Below, piece by piece: positions 1-9,552 of a stretch of DNA of 64,000 nucleotides. Positions within the stretch are counted from its first letter, which is position 1, and each line of letters begins with the position of its first letter. Where the stretch lies: positions 1-64,000 of the forward strand of contig SUZD01000011.1 of the NCBI GenBank assembly GCA_015060105.1. The letters are read 5' to 3'. The translations under genes were made by a program, and so were the position numbers. Under the pieces are notes generated by a model. The model was not told where the DNA came from, ran no database searches, and was given only the letters and a program-made list of their open reading frames with translations. Origin of the DNA: Rikenellaceae bacterium. Lineage in GTDB: Bacteria > Bacteroidota > Bacteroidia > Bacteroidales > Rikenellaceae.

Positions 1-32
1 GATAATAAAAATATTTAAAAAGGACGAAAAGT

Positions 33-63
33 TTTGTTGATTAACAAACATTTGTTAATTTTG
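33..63 (+). promoter_or_regulatory. Bacteroidota-type promoter of gap
   Basis: A TTTG at 33-36 and TAATTTTG at 56-63, 19 nt apart, match the Bacteroidota sigma-ABfr consensus (TTTG, ~19 nt, TAnnTTTG). This predicts transcription starting near position 70 and a leader of about 80 nt before the gap ATG at 150. Confidence 0.7.
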
Positions 64-83
64 CACCGATTTGTGTGGGGTAG

Positions 84-1163
<1,080 letters not shown>

Positions 1164-1187
1164 TCGTCACCTTTCAGATAATAACGA

Positions 1188-1214
1188 GCCCGAACGCAAG
1201 TTCGGGCTTTTTTG
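1188..1214 (+). terminator. Rho-independent terminator of gap
   Basis: GCCCGAAC (1188-1195), loop GCAA, GTTCGGGC (1200-1207): an 8-bp perfect stem followed by seven T, 25 nt after the gap stop codon. Confidence 0.92.
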
Positions 1215-1222
1215 TTTTTGGG

Positions 1223-1252
1223 TTGTAATTCTTGCGGGTTTTTGTATCTTTG
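1223..1252 (+). promoter_or_regulatory. Promoter of the lipoprotein-folD unit
   Basis: TTG at 1223-1225 and TATCTTTG at 1245-1252, 19 nt apart, fit the Bacteroidota consensus. It lies just past the gap terminator and 20 nt before the lipoprotein start. Confidence 0.7.
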
Positions 1253-1272
1253 TGACAAAATAGGGAAACGCT

Positions 1273-2220
1273 ATGAATTTTAGAACACTTATATTGTCGC
1301 TGATGGGCGTGGCGCTCGTCGGCTGCGCAGGTCAAACAAGCAAACCAAACAAGGAGGTGAAGAGCGCCGAGCCTCGCAAGATTCCTATGCCCGAGATGCC
1401 GTATTTCGTGTCGAACGAGGAGCAGGCGGTGGCTTATATGGCCGAGCACTTCTGGGATAAGTTCGATTTTGCCGATACCACCTATATCGACACCCTTCAA
1501 TCGGTCGAGATTGCCTTTGGACAATATGCTACAACCATTGGTCGTGTGCCGTATGATGTTGCTTGCAAGTCGATGAATCGCACTATGACCAAGGCGCAGG
1601 TGTGCAAGCCGATGTTTGACCTCTTTGCCGAGTTGGCCGAGAAGTACCTCTATGACCCCAACTCGCCTGTCAAGAACGAGGAGGCGTATATTGGTGCTTT
1701 GGAGGTTATGACCACCACCTCGCTGTATGACGAGTGGGAGCGTGTGCGCCCGCAATCGCAACTCGACCTTGCGCTCAAAAACCGCCTCGGAACACGAGCA
1801 GCCGACTTCCGCTATATGACAAAAGAGGGACGTTGGGGCTCGCTTTACGGTATTCGCGCACGATATACTCTGCTGTTTATCAATAACCCGGGTTGCCCTG
1901 CGTGCAAGGATACACGCGAGCAGATTTCGGCTTCGCCTATGCTGACACAACTTATCGACGAGGGCGTTATCCGTGTGCTGGCGGTATATCCCGACGAGGA
2001 CCTCAAAGAGTGGTACGACTACCAACCCAATATGCCGGCGAATTGGATTAACTCCTACGATAAGGAGTTGGCTATGAGGGAGAAGGAGCTCTACGATTTG
2101 CGTGCTATCCCGACCCTCTACCTGCTCGACCAAGACAAGAACGTGCTGCTCAAAGACTGTATGTCGATTCCCACCATCGAGCAAGTGATTTACTACCGAG
2201 ATTATAACAAACAACAATAG
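1273..2220 (+). CDS. Lipoprotein with DUF5106-like region and thioredoxin-fold domain
   Basis: A 315-residue predicted periplasm-facing lipoprotein. It has a short signal peptide ending in the lipobox LVGC (Cys18). A helical region (about 45-170) resembles the DUF5106 part of Bacteroidota thioredoxin-like proteins, and a C-terminal thioredoxin fold carries the redox pair Cys208-Pro-Ala-Cys211 after LLFINNPG and the cis-Pro loop AIPTLYLLD. Such proteins are thought to act as extracytoplasmic disulfide reductases of the TlpA/ResA kind; the client is unknown. It has its own promoter, and folD starts 6 nt after its stop, so the two are co-transcribed although no functional link is obvious. Confidence 0.82.
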   Translation: MNFRTLILSLMGVALVGCAGQTSKPNKEVKSAEPRKIPMPEMPYFVSNEEQAVAYMAEHFWDKFDFADTTYIDTLQSVEIAFGQYATTIGRVPYDVACKSMNRTMTKAQVCKPMFDLFAELAEKYLYDPNSPVKNEEAYIGALEVMTTTSLYDEWERVRPQSQLDLALKNRLGTRAADFRYMTKEGRWGSLYGIRARYTLLFINNPGCPACKDTREQISASPMLTQLIDEGVIRVLAVYPDEDLKEWYDYQPNMPANWINSYDKELAMREKELYDLRAIPTLYLLDQDKNVLLKDCMSIPTIEQVIYYRDYNKQQ

Positions 2221-2225
2221 AGATT

Positions 2226-3092
2226 ATGACTATCATTGACGGAAAACTCACAGCCCAACAACTTCGCGCCGAGATTGCAGCCGAGGTTGCCGAGATGGTT
2301 GCTGCCGGACAGGCCGCGCCTCATCTTGTAGCCATTCTGGTAGGAAACGATGGCGCAAGTCAAACCTATGTAGCTAACAAAGAGAAGATGTGCGGAGAGT
2401 GCGGTTTTCGCTCGACAGTGCTCCGTCTGCCTGCCGAGACAACCGAGGAGGAGCTGCTTGCGCGTGTCGAGGAGTTGAATAATGACCCCGAGGTTGATGG
2501 CTTCATCGTGCAGTTGCCTTTGCCCAAACACATCGACGAGCAACGCGTAATCGAGGCTATCTCGCCCCGCAAGGACGTTGATGGCTTTACTCCCATCAAC
2601 GTAGGCGCTATGGTGCTTGGCTTGGAGTGCTTTGTGCCCGCGACCCCCGCAGGTATCTTGGAGTTGCTCAAACGCTATAATGTCCCCACTTCGGGCAAAA
2701 AGTGTGCAGTCATTGGCCGAAGCAATATCGTAGGTCGCCCGATGTCTATCCTGCTCTCGCAGAAGGGCTGGGACGCAACCGTAACGCTGTGCCATAGCCG
2801 TACAGCAAACCTTGCCGAGGTCGTTCGTGAGGCTGATATCGTTGTTGCTGCTCTCGGTATTCCTGGTTTCGTCAAGGGCGATATGGTTAAGGAGGGTGCA
2901 ACGGTTATTGACGTTGGTATCACTCGTGTTGCTGCTGACAATGCTCGTGGTTGGAGGGTTGTCGGAGATGTCGATTACGACGAGGTTGCTCCCAAGTGTG
3001 AGTACATCACACCCGTTCCGGGTGGCGTTGGTCCGATGACAATCATCTCTTTGATGAAGAATACTCTTATAGCTGCCAAGAGAAGAAAGTAA
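2226..3092 (+). CDS. folD: Bifunctional methylenetetrahydrofolate dehydrogenase/cyclohydrolase
   Basis: Interconverts 5,10-methylene-THF, 5,10-methenyl-THF and 10-formyl-THF for purine and formyl-Met synthesis. At 288 residues it has normal length. Visible signatures are the active-site Tyr48...Lys52 ([10 protein letters not shown]), [13 protein letters not shown], the NADP-site [11 protein letters not shown] and the C-terminal [10 protein letters not shown]. It is the second gene of a two-gene unit behind the lipoprotein. Its stop codon runs straight into the left arm of the 120-bp repeat array, whose hairpins probably serve as its 3' end. Confidence 0.97.
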   Translation: MTIIDGKLTAQQLRAEIAAEVAEMVAAGQAAPHLVAILVGNDGASQTYVANKEKMCGECGFRSTVLRLPAETTEEELLARVEELNNDPEVDGFIVQLPLPKHIDEQRVIEAISPRKDVDGFTPINVGAMVLGLECFVPATPAGILELLKRYNVPTSGKKCAVIGRSNIVGRPMSILLSQKGWDATVTLCHSRTANLAEVVREADIVVAALGIPGFVKGDMVKEGATVIDVGITRVAADNARGWRVVGDVDYDEVAPKCEYITPVPGGVGPMTIISLMKNTLIAAKRRK

Positions 3093-3423
3093 AAAGCCGT
3101 ATAACAAGGTAATTTCTTCGTCATAGTTCAAGCGGGAAATCCTCACATACGCCGAGTATGCTGCGGTTTCCCGCTTTTCTATTTCTTGAAATTCCTCTTG
3201 TTATACGACTTTTTGTAGCAGAGGTAAGGTAATTTCTTCGTCATAGTTCAAGCGAGAAAACCTCACATACGCCCGAGTATGCTGCGGTTTCCCGCTTTTC
3301 TATTTCTTGAAATTCCTCTTGTTATACGACTTTTGTGGCAGAGGTAAGGTAATTTCCTCGTCATAGTTCAAGCGAGAAATCCTCACATACGTCGAGTATG
3401 CTGCGGTTTCCCGCTTTTCTATT
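3091..3423. repeat. Tandem array of 120-bp nested palindromic repeat (2.65 copies)
   Basis: Units start at 3106, 3226 and 3346, an exact 120-bp period; the last is a 78-bp core only. Each core starts AAGGTAATTTC and ends GCTTTTCTATT. Inside lies AAGCGGGAAA (3130-3139 in copy 1) pairing with TTTCCCGCTT (3167-3176), and a CATAC/GTATG apical stem (3146-3160). Outer arms GTATAACAAG / CTTGTTATAC (near 3099 and 3197) make a second, longer stem in copy 1. Copies 2 and 3 carry a G-to-A change in the left inner arm (AGCGAGAAA). The array fills the folD-araC 3'-3' gap. It looks like a REP/BIME-type interspersed palindrome that can also end transcription. Confidence 0.9.
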
Positions 3424-3430
3424 TTAAATA

Positions 3431-4306
3431 TTACATCGCTTTGGCGGGGATATGGCTTGACCGGTACGATGCAGGGGTCATTCCGTACTGTTTTTTGAAT
3501 AGTTTTATAAAGTGAGAGGTGTTGGGGAAGCTGCACTCGATGCCGACCTCCGAGATAGACATATCGGTCGAAATAAGCAGTAATCGTGAGTGCATAAGGC
3601 GTTGGCGTATAAACCACTTATGCGGTGGCTCAAAGAAGTGGCGGCGAAACTCCTTCTTGAACGAAGTCATACTGCGGTTGCTACGCGAGGCGAGCTCCTC
3701 AATCGAGATGTCGCTGAAAATGTTGTCGAAGATGAGTTGTTCGAAGGACTCTCGCGCCGAATCGACATTCGACAGCAACTTATTTTTGATACAGCAGTCG
3801 TTGCGCGTGACAATCAGATAGACCAGCTCGGTCATCTTGATACTCTCGGCGGTGGTGTCGCGCGAGAACATATCCTCTTTGATATACTGGTTGAGCGTTG
3901 CAAAGAAGTTTCGAACGGCGCTCCAAGTCGGGACAATAACATAATTGGCCTCGCGGCAACGCTCGCACGAGTGGTCGTTCGAGACATCGAGGTCGAAGTT
4001 GCGACACAGAGTCGAGAGTATTCGTCCGAGTTGTTCGGGCGAGTAGTAGCAGGTTATCTGCTCGAATGGTTGCTCTGCATCTTCGGGCACATCTTCGGTG
4101 TAGTGGTGTCCCTTCGCCAGAAAGAACATTTCGCCTCGTTTCACCTCGCATCTGATGTCGCCGTTGTAGATAAATTTGCGCCCGCGCAACACAAAGCCTA
4201 TGGTGTGGCGCGAGAGGTTGTGAGATTGGATTCCGTTGGAGTACGGTTGGGAGAACTTGACAATCATTGGTTGCGAGTTGATTCCCGAAAGTTGATTTTC
4301 CATCAT
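3431..4306 (-). CDS. AraC/XylS-family transcriptional regulator
   Basis: 291 residues. An N-terminal cupin-like sensing half (about 15-100, with GEMFFLAKGHHYTEDVPE) is followed by a helical linker and a C-terminal double helix-turn-helix. HTH1 is about residues 200-222 (ISIEELASRSNRSMTSFKKE), and HTH2 about 249-272 ends in the AraC signature SFPNTSHFIKLFKKQYGMTP. A CERC pair (Cys114, Cys117) and Cys171-Cys172 in the middle could bind metal or respond to redox state, which is inference. Two adjacent ATGs (4306, 4303) can start it. No neighbouring gene betrays its regulon; repeated octamers upstream may be its own operators. Confidence 0.88.
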   Translation of the reverse strand: MMENQLSGINSQPMIVKFSQPYSNGIQSHNLSRHTIGFVLRGRKFIYNGDIRCEVKRGEMFFLAKGHHYTEDVPEDAEQPFEQITCYYSPEQLGRILSTLCRNFDLDVSNDHSCERCREANYVIVPTWSAVRNFFATLNQYIKEDMFSRDTTAESIKMTELVYLIVTRNDCCIKNKLLSNVDSARESFEQLIFDNIFSDISIEELASRSNRSMTSFKKEFRRHFFEPPHKWFIRQRLMHSRLLLISTDMSISEVGIECSFPNTSHFIKLFKKQYGMTPASYRSSHIPAKAM

Positions 4307-4339
4307 AAAACTTTAAACTTTTAGGGGCGGATGTTGTCA

Positions 4340-4347
4340 CAAAAGTA
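4340..4347 (-). promoter_or_regulatory. -7 box of the araC-type gene
   Basis: Read on the minus strand this is TACTTTTG (TAnnTTTG), 34 nt before the ATG. A clear -33 TTG at the right spacing is not visible. Confidence 0.45.
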
Positions 4348-4421
4348 ACCATTCGCTCCGATTAAACTAATTTTCGATGGCGGCATATCTTGTCCGAAAC
4401 GGGCTACCTTGCGAGGCTTGG

Positions 4422-4566
4422 ACAAATGCCTACAAATCAACGAATTAAACTGTTTCGCCAAATCGAATGTACACAAAATGCACCCAATAGGACATTTGTC
4501 GGAACAAATGCTTGACTAATGGGTCGTAATAGGACTCTAAAATATGTTTTTTCGGACTACAAATGC
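4422..4566. promoter_or_regulatory. Repeated ACAAATGC octamers upstream of the araC-type gene
   Basis: ACAAATGC occurs at 4422-4429, 4504-4511 and 4559-4566, with a near-copy ACAAAATGC at 4473-4481. The second is half of a CATTTGT-CGGA-ACAAATG hairpin (4493-4510). TTGTCC (4390-4395) and GGACAA (4420-4425) form another inverted pair. These lie in the otherwise empty 289 bp between the regulator start and the end of the membrane-protein gene. They could be operators for autoregulation, but function is inferred only from repetition. Confidence 0.35.
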
Positions 4567-4587
4567 GACCAAAAGAGTCTCGGTCGC
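4565..4587 (-). terminator. Possible weak terminator after the purD operon
   Basis: GCGACC (4565-4570) and GGTCGC (4582-4587) form a 6-bp stem just past the membrane-protein stop on the minus strand. Only a short ATTTG follows, so termination would be inefficient or factor-dependent. Confidence 0.3.
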
Positions 4588-4595
4588 GCGGCCTG

Positions 4596-5582
4596 TTAGG
4601 CCGACAAAGCAATAATATTGTACGCCACAACAATCACGGCAAATGCCACACAACTGATTGTCGAAACGAGCGCCCAGTCACGGCCGAAGGCATTGGGCGA
4701 GAGCAGGGCGATCAGAACGGCAAGCGACGGGACAAGTGATGAATCGCTACCGCCCAGAAATACCGACACCAACAGACCAACCAACAGCACCGAGTGAACG
4801 TAACACATTGTGCGAGGTTTGGTGCGTAGCAGAGCCGAGTCGGCGAGTGTCGTCATAGTAATAGTCAGTGCGGCGGCAAACCACACCACCACAACACTGA
4901 ATACGAATGCCGAGGGCCGCACGACCCCCAGATAGTTTACGCCCGACAGTTCACCTCCCAGCACTTCGAATATGTGACCGAACTCTCCGCCTCGACACAA
5001 CTCGATATAGGCGGTTGCGAGCAGGGGTAAAATCAAACCAACACCACCCACCACAAACTCGCGCAATGTACGACGTGTCATTGTCCATACGATTGGCAGC
5101 AGTGCATACAACACCGCAAAAGGAGCATACAGCAGGGGCAGAATACCGAAGGCAAACGATGCCGAGAAAACGGCACCAAAGCTATAAGAGCGTTTGAACG
5201 AGCGCGCCACTCGTTTGAGAGCCATTGTCATAATGAACGCTGCAACATAGGCCGTAAGTGCGTGTTGCGGAAAGACCACGCCACAGCCAAACAGTACCCA
5301 TATCTGCAACGGCAGGGTAGTGCGACGACCCGTCTCGATGCTATACAGCGAGGTGCTCAACACATTGACCATACAGCATACGACTGCCAACACGACCAGT
5401 GCCACATATAATATAGGAGAGAACACTCTTGCTCCCTCCAACCATACGGATAATGGCATACCACTCGCAGCGGCTGTATCAACGACCGACGGCGCCACAA
5501 AAGCGCGAATAACGGCAATTATGGCGAGCAGAACCGACGATGCAACAATCAGCCAAGTCGGTTGGCGCAAAAAATTAGGCAT
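4596..5582 (-). CDS. Polytopic membrane protein of unknown function
   Basis: 328 residues with about nine to ten hydrophobic segments spread over the whole length (for example residues 10-30, 55-75 and 90-110, then repeated blocks to the C-terminus) and few long loops. It has no recognisable catalytic motif. A basic patch (KRVARSFKRSY) sits in a cytoplasmic loop near residue 125. It resembles the uncharacterised Bacteroidota integral membrane proteins often encoded next to purD (DUF6427-like; this family call is from memory). The start is 3 nt after the purD stop, so it is translated from the same mRNA. Confidence 0.7.
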   Translation of the reverse strand: MPNFLRQPTWLIVASSVLLAIIAVIRAFVAPSVVDTAAASGMPLSVWLEGARVFSPILYVALVVLAVVCCMVNVLSTSLYSIETGRRTTLPLQIWVLFGCGVVFPQHALTAYVAAFIMTMALKRVARSFKRSYSFGAVFSASFAFGILPLLYAPFAVLYALLPIVWTMTRRTLREFVVGGVGLILPLLATAYIELCRGGEFGHIFEVLGGELSGVNYLGVVRPSAFVFSVVVVWFAAALTITMTTLADSALLRTKPRTMCYVHSVLLVGLLVSVFLGGSDSSLVPSLAVLIALLSPNAFGRDWALVSTISCVAFAVIVVAYNIIALSA

Positions 5583-5585
5583 ATA

Positions 5586-6890
5586 TTACAGATACTTCTC
5601 AAGGTCACGGCCGATGTCACGACGGAAATATATTCCCTCGTACGACAAGCGGCCAACCGTCTCGTAGCTCTTTGCCAACGCCTCTTGCATTGTCGGAGCC
5701 ATCGAGGTAGCACAAATAACACGACCGCCTGCGGTTACAACGTCGTCGCCCTTTTGTGCTGTTCCGGCGTGGAAGAGAACACTGCCCTCGGCACACGCGC
5801 TCTCCAAGCCCTCAATCTTGAAACCTTTTTGATACGACTCGGGGTAGCCAGCCGAAACACACATTACGGTAACGGCGCTCTTCTCCGAGATTCGCAACTC
5901 ATAGCCATCGACCTTGCCCATATACATAGCCTCGAAAAGGTCGATAACATCACTCTCAATACGAGGCATTACAACCTCGGTCTCGGGGTCGCCCATACGG
6001 ACATTATACTCGATAACGTAGGGGTCGCCCGCTACGTTCATCAATCCAACGAAGATGAAGCCACGATAGTCAATTTGCTCGGCAGCCAAACCTGCAACAG
6101 TCGGGGCTACAATTCTCTCCTCGACCTTCTGCATAAACTCGGCGTCTGCAAACGGAACAGGCGATACCGCACCCATACCTCCTGTATTGAGTCCTGTATC
6201 TCCCTCGCCGATGCGTTTGTAGTCTTTGGCCTCGGGCAGAATAACATAGTTGCGGCCATCGGTAGCAACGAATACCGAGCACTCGATCCCCGACAGATAC
6301 TCCTCAATCACTACGCGACTTCCTGCCGAGCCGAACTTACCGCCCAACATACGGGCAAGCTCTGCTTTGGCCTCTGCCTCGTTATCCAAGATAACAACAC
6401 CTTTACCCGCAGCCAAACCGTCAGCCTTCAAAACGTAAGGTGCCGACAAGGTCTCGATGAAACGATAACCCTCCTCGATATTGTCACGAGTGAAAGTTGC
6501 ATAGGCGGCTGTCGGAATGTTGTTACGCATCATGAAGGCCTTTGCAAAGTCCTTGCTGCCTTCGAGATTGGCACCCGACGCCGACGGGCCGATGATAGGC
6601 AGGTGGGCAAGCATATCGTCCTCGCGGAAGAAATCCACAATACCGTGTACCAACGGCAACTCGGGGCCAACGACAACCATTCCAATCTGTTTGTCGAGTA
6701 CGATTTTTTTGAGTGCACCGAAGTTGTCGGCATCGACGTCGATATTCTCGCCAAGCTCCGCAGTACCCGCATTACCGGGTGCGATGTAGAGTTTTTCAAG
6801 ACGAGGACTGCGACAGATAGCCGCAGCGATAGCGTGTTCACGACCGCCCGAACCGAGCAACAGGATATTGAGTTTTTCCGGAAGTTTCAT
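5586..6890 (-). CDS. purD: Phosphoribosylamine-glycine ligase (GAR synthetase)
   Basis: ATP-grasp enzyme of de novo purine synthesis, joining glycine to 5-phosphoribosylamine. The 434-residue length is normal. It has the N-terminal nucleotide-fold GSGGREHAI (about 13-21), the ATP-grasp segment LKADGLAAGKGV, the GARS signature NTGGMGAVSP and the metal-binding FNVRMGDPE-like YNVRMGDPETE. It starts at the only suitable ATG (MKLPEKLNILLLG). It heads a two-gene unit with the downstream membrane protein and has a -7 box 23 nt upstream. Confidence 0.97.
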   Translation of the reverse strand: MKLPEKLNILLLGSGGREHAIAAAICRSPRLEKLYIAPGNAGTAELGENIDVDADNFGALKKIVLDKQIGMVVVGPELPLVHGIVDFFREDDMLAHLPIIGPSASGANLEGSKDFAKAFMMRNNIPTAAYATFTRDNIEEGYRFIETLSAPYVLKADGLAAGKGVVILDNEAEAKAELARMLGGKFGSAGSRVVIEEYLSGIECSVFVATDGRNYVILPEAKDYKRIGEGDTGLNTGGMGAVSPVPFADAEFMQKVEERIVAPTVAGLAAEQIDYRGFIFVGLMNVAGDPYVIEYNVRMGDPETEVVMPRIESDVIDLFEAMYMGKVDGYELRISEKSAVTVMCVSAGYPESYQKGFKIEGLESACAEGSVLFHAGTAQKGDDVVTAGGRVICATSMAPTMQEALAKSYETVGRLSYEGIYFRRDIGRDLEKYL

Positions 6891-6912
6891 AGTAAACCTT
6901 AATTTCTTTATG

Positions 6913-6920
6913 CAAAAGTA
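6913..6920 (-). promoter_or_regulatory. -7 box of purD
   Basis: Minus-strand TACTTTTG matches TAnnTTTG and lies 22 nt before the purD ATG. No convincing -33 TTG accompanies it. Confidence 0.5.
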
Positions 6921-6988
6921 ACATTTTTTTGGTAGTTTTTAAACTTCTTGTCGTACTTTTACGGTCGGAAACAAAACTTTTCGCCCTT

Positions 6989-7585
6989 ATGCTTGCTAAC
7001 TGTATGGATATCAATCGTGTGGAAGCCGGTCTTGATGAAGCAGGCCGAGGCTGTCTTGCAGGCCCTGTTTTTGCCGCAGCCGTAATCCTGCCGCCCGACT
7101 TTTACCACCCCTTGCTCAACGACTCCAAGCAGATGACCGAGCGAGCACGAAATATCTTGCGCGAGATTATCGAACGCGAGGCTCTTGCTTGGTCGGTGGC
7201 GCAAATTGACCCGCGACGAATAGACCAGATAAACATTCTCAACGCCTCAATCGAGGGTATGAATACTGCTGTTAAAGGGTTGAGTATCACTCCCGAACAC
7301 CTGCTTGTCGATGGCAATCGTTTTCACACCGATTTGGCAATACCCTACACCTGTGTTGTGAAGGGTGATGCCACCTATGCCAATATTGCAGCCGCTTCGG
7401 TGCTTGCCAAAACGCATCGTGACGAGTATATGCTCAACGCTCACACCGAGTACCCGCAATATGGTTGGTCGCAAAACAAAGGCTATCCCACGATAGCGCA
7501 TCGAAAGGCAATCCTCGAATACGGATTGACACCTCTGCACCGACGCTCATTCAATACGGGCGTCGAGCAACTATCTCTGTTTTAG
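6989..7585 (+). CDS. rnhB: Ribonuclease HII
   Basis: Removes ribonucleotides from DNA and RNA from DNA/RNA hybrids. With the ATG at 6989 the protein is 198 residues, normal for the family. The motif LDEAGRGCLAGPV places the catalytic Asp-Glu at 16-17; the later acidic residues are in LLVDGN and the KGDATYANIAAASVLAKTHRD block. An in-frame ATG 15 nt downstream (7004, giving MDINRVEAGLDEAGRG) is an equally plausible start; a frame extension back to 6929 adds an unlikely hydrophobic leader. It is divergent from purD and convergent with dxs. Confidence 0.95.
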   Translation: MLANCMDINRVEAGLDEAGRGCLAGPVFAAAVILPPDFYHPLLNDSKQMTERARNILREIIEREALAWSVAQIDPRRIDQINILNASIEGMNTAVKGLSITPEHLLVDGNRFHTDLAIPYTCVVKGDATYANIAAASVLAKTHRDEYMLNAHTEYPQYGWSQNKGYPTIAHRKAILEYGLTPLHRRSFNTGVEQLSLF

Positions 7586-7603
7586 TATTTTGGGCGGAAA
7601 TGC

Positions 7604-9460
7604 CTATTTGATTGCGGCGGCGATACTATCGGCGTCGATACCGCACATTTGGCGCAACTCGGCGACGGTGCCGTGCTCGATGAATTGGTCGGGTATGCCG
7701 AGTCGGGTGATTGTTCCATTGAAGCCCATATCGCGCAACACGTTCTCGATAGTGCTACCCACACCGCCTTGCAATGAGCCGTCCTCGACGGTTACAACGT
7801 GAGCAAACGTACGTGCCACTTGTTGCAGAATCTCGCAGTCGAGCGGTTTAGCCCAACGCATATCGTAGTGTGCAGGATTTTTACCCTCACTTACAGCCTT
7901 ATTCACGCCTTTGGTCGCCTCGATACCGATTGCTCCGATGCTCAACACAGCCGTACCTTCGCCCTCGCGCAGACAGCGACCCTTGCCGATTGTGAGCTCC
8001 TCGAACTCCTTGTCGCGCCACTCCGAGCCATCGCCACCACCACGCGGATAACGAATGGCAATGGGGCGATTTGCGAGCGATGCGGTGTACATCATATTTC
8101 GTAGCTCTGCCTCGTTGTAGGGTGCGGCTACGGTCATGTTGGGGATACAGCACAGGTACGAAAGGTCGTATGCGCCGTGATGCGTTGCGCCATCTTCGCC
8201 CACAAGACCACCTCGGTCGAGGCACATAACAACGCCCAAGTTTTGAAGCGCAACATCGTGAATAATGTTGTCGAAGGCGCGTTGCATAAAGGTCGAATAG
8301 ATGTTGCAGAATGGAACGAGATTCTCGCACGCAAGGCCGGCCGAGAAGGTTACGGCGTGTCCTTCGGCAATGCCCACATCGAAATAGCGGTCGGGGTGAG
8401 CCTTTGCCAACAAATCCATCGAACAACCCGTAGGCATGGCGGGCGTAATACCGACAATGCGACCGTCACGGTCTGCCAAATCGACAAGCGTCTGTCCGAA
8501 GACGGTTTGGAACTTGTCGGCTCCGTTTTGCGAGCCCTTTATAATCTCGCCCGTTTCGGGATTGTACTTGCCCGGAGCGTGCCATACAACCTGATTCTCC
8601 TCGGCGGGTTTATAACCCTTGCCTTTGGTTGTCAGGGCGTGCAACAATTTCGGGCCTTTGATTTCGCGCAGGTCGCGCAGAACGGCAACAAGGCTCTTAA
8701 CATCGTGACCATCAACGGGACCGAAATAACGGAATTTAAAACTCTCGAAAAGGTTACTATGACGCAACAAACCCTGCTTGAAGGCGTTGTGAATACGTTT
8801 GAAAGCGTTGTGCAGACGCGAGCCGGCGGGGAACATATTCCACACTCGGGTTTTCAGACGATTGTAGCGTTTCGACGTCGAAATGCCGAGCAGATAGTCG
8901 CGCAAGGCGCTGCGGTTGTGGTCGATAGCCATACGGTTGTCGTTGAGGATAACCAGCAAATCGGCACCAACCGTACCCGCATTATTCAAGCCCTCGAAAG
9001 CCAATCCACCCGTCATTGCACCATCGCCGATAACAGCGATAGTCTTGCTCTCTCGACCCTCGATTTGCGCCGCCGAGGCCATTCCGAGAGCGGCCGAGAT
9101 TGAAACCGAGGCGTGACCACCCACAAAGGCGTCATACTCGCTCTCGCTACGGCGCGGAAATCCTCCGATACCACCCTTCTGGCGAATGTGAGCAAACTCG
9201 TCACGACGACCCGTGATAATCTTGTGGGCGTAGGCTTGGTGGCCGACGTCCCAAATCAGTCGGTCGTCGGGTGTGTCGAAAACATAGTGTATGGCAACGG
9301 CCAACTCCACCGAACCCAAACTCGATCCGATGTGTCCCGTTCCCGACGACAAGGAGTGTATGATGTAGTGTCGTATCTCGTCGCACAACTCCGGCAACTC
9401 ATCAACGGAGAGTTGTTTGAGGTCGGCAGGCGAGTTTATACGATTAAGGAATTTGTACAT
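7604..9460 (-). CDS. dxs: 1-deoxy-D-xylulose-5-phosphate synthase
   Basis: Thiamine-diphosphate transketolase-like enzyme condensing pyruvate and glyceraldehyde-3-phosphate, the first step of the MEP isoprenoid pathway, which here would feed undecaprenyl and quinone synthesis. At 618 residues it has typical length. It shows DVGHQAYAHKIITGR near residue 71, the ThDP/Mg motif GDGAMTGG at 145-152 followed by FEGLNN, FGPVDGHD in the middle, and the pyrimidine-domain DRGGLVGEDG with GAYDLSYL. A -7 box lies just upstream; the gene is transcribed alone. Confidence 0.98.
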   Translation of the reverse strand: MYKFLNRINSPADLKQLSVDELPELCDEIRHYIIHSLSSGTGHIGSSLGSVELAVAIHYVFDTPDDRLIWDVGHQAYAHKIITGRRDEFAHIRQKGGIGGFPRRSESEYDAFVGGHASVSISAALGMASAAQIEGRESKTIAVIGDGAMTGGLAFEGLNNAGTVGADLLVILNDNRMAIDHNRSALRDYLLGISTSKRYNRLKTRVWNMFPAGSRLHNAFKRIHNAFKQGLLRHSNLFESFKFRYFGPVDGHDVKSLVAVLRDLREIKGPKLLHALTTKGKGYKPAEENQVVWHAPGKYNPETGEIIKGSQNGADKFQTVFGQTLVDLADRDGRIVGITPAMPTGCSMDLLAKAHPDRYFDVGIAEGHAVTFSAGLACENLVPFCNIYSTFMQRAFDNIIHDVALQNLGVVMCLDRGGLVGEDGATHHGAYDLSYLCCIPNMTVAAPYNEAELRNMMYTASLANRPIAIRYPRGGGDGSEWRDKEFEELTIGKGRCLREGEGTAVLSIGAIGIEATKGVNKAVSEGKNPAHYDMRWAKPLDCEILQQVARTFAHVVTVEDGSLQGGVGSTIENVLRDMGFNGTITRLGIPDQFIEHGTVAELRQMCGIDADSIAAAIK

Positions 9461-9481
9461 ACTATTGCTCTTTTCGCTCTA

Positions 9482-9489
9482 CAAAGGTA
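9482..9489 (-). promoter_or_regulatory. -7 box of dxs
   Basis: Minus-strand TACCTTTG (TAnnTTTG), 21 nt before the dxs ATG. No -33 TTG stands out. Confidence 0.5.
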
Positions 9490-9497
9490 CTTATTTA

Positions 9498-9528
9498 TTG
9501 GGAATTTCACGAATAATTTGTATTTTCG
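9498..9528 (+). promoter_or_regulatory. Promoter of the ompA-like/pyrH unit
   Basis: TTG at 9498-9500 and TATTTTCG at 9521-9528, 20 nt apart, form a near-consensus Bacteroidota promoter 24 nt before the ATG at 9553. It is divergent from the dxs promoter. Confidence 0.45.
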
Positions 9529-9552
9529 CCATACGGAAAAGTGCGTATAAGA

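Noticed and set aside
1174-2217. Large minus-strand frame opposite the thioredoxin-fold lipoprotein.
   Set aside because: The plus-strand gene has a promoter, lipobox and CPAC motif; the opposite frame shows no recognisable feature.
2221-2225. A riboswitch in front of folD or purD (THF or purine/guanidine type) was looked for.
   Set aside because: folD starts 5 nt after the preceding gene and the purD leader is about 20-30 nt, too short for an aptamer.
3106-3423. Minus-strand open frames at about 3146, 3617 and 11814 leading ends that all begin or contain MRISRLNYDEEIT.
   Set aside because: The shared peptide is encoded by the reverse strand of the palindromic repeat core, and each frame then runs antisense through an unrelated gene. 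This is an annotation artefact of the repeat.
3091-3423. Tandem repeats considered as a CRISPR array.
   Set aside because: The 120-bp units have no unique spacers; the whole unit repeats and is palindromic at three levels. No cas genes are nearby.
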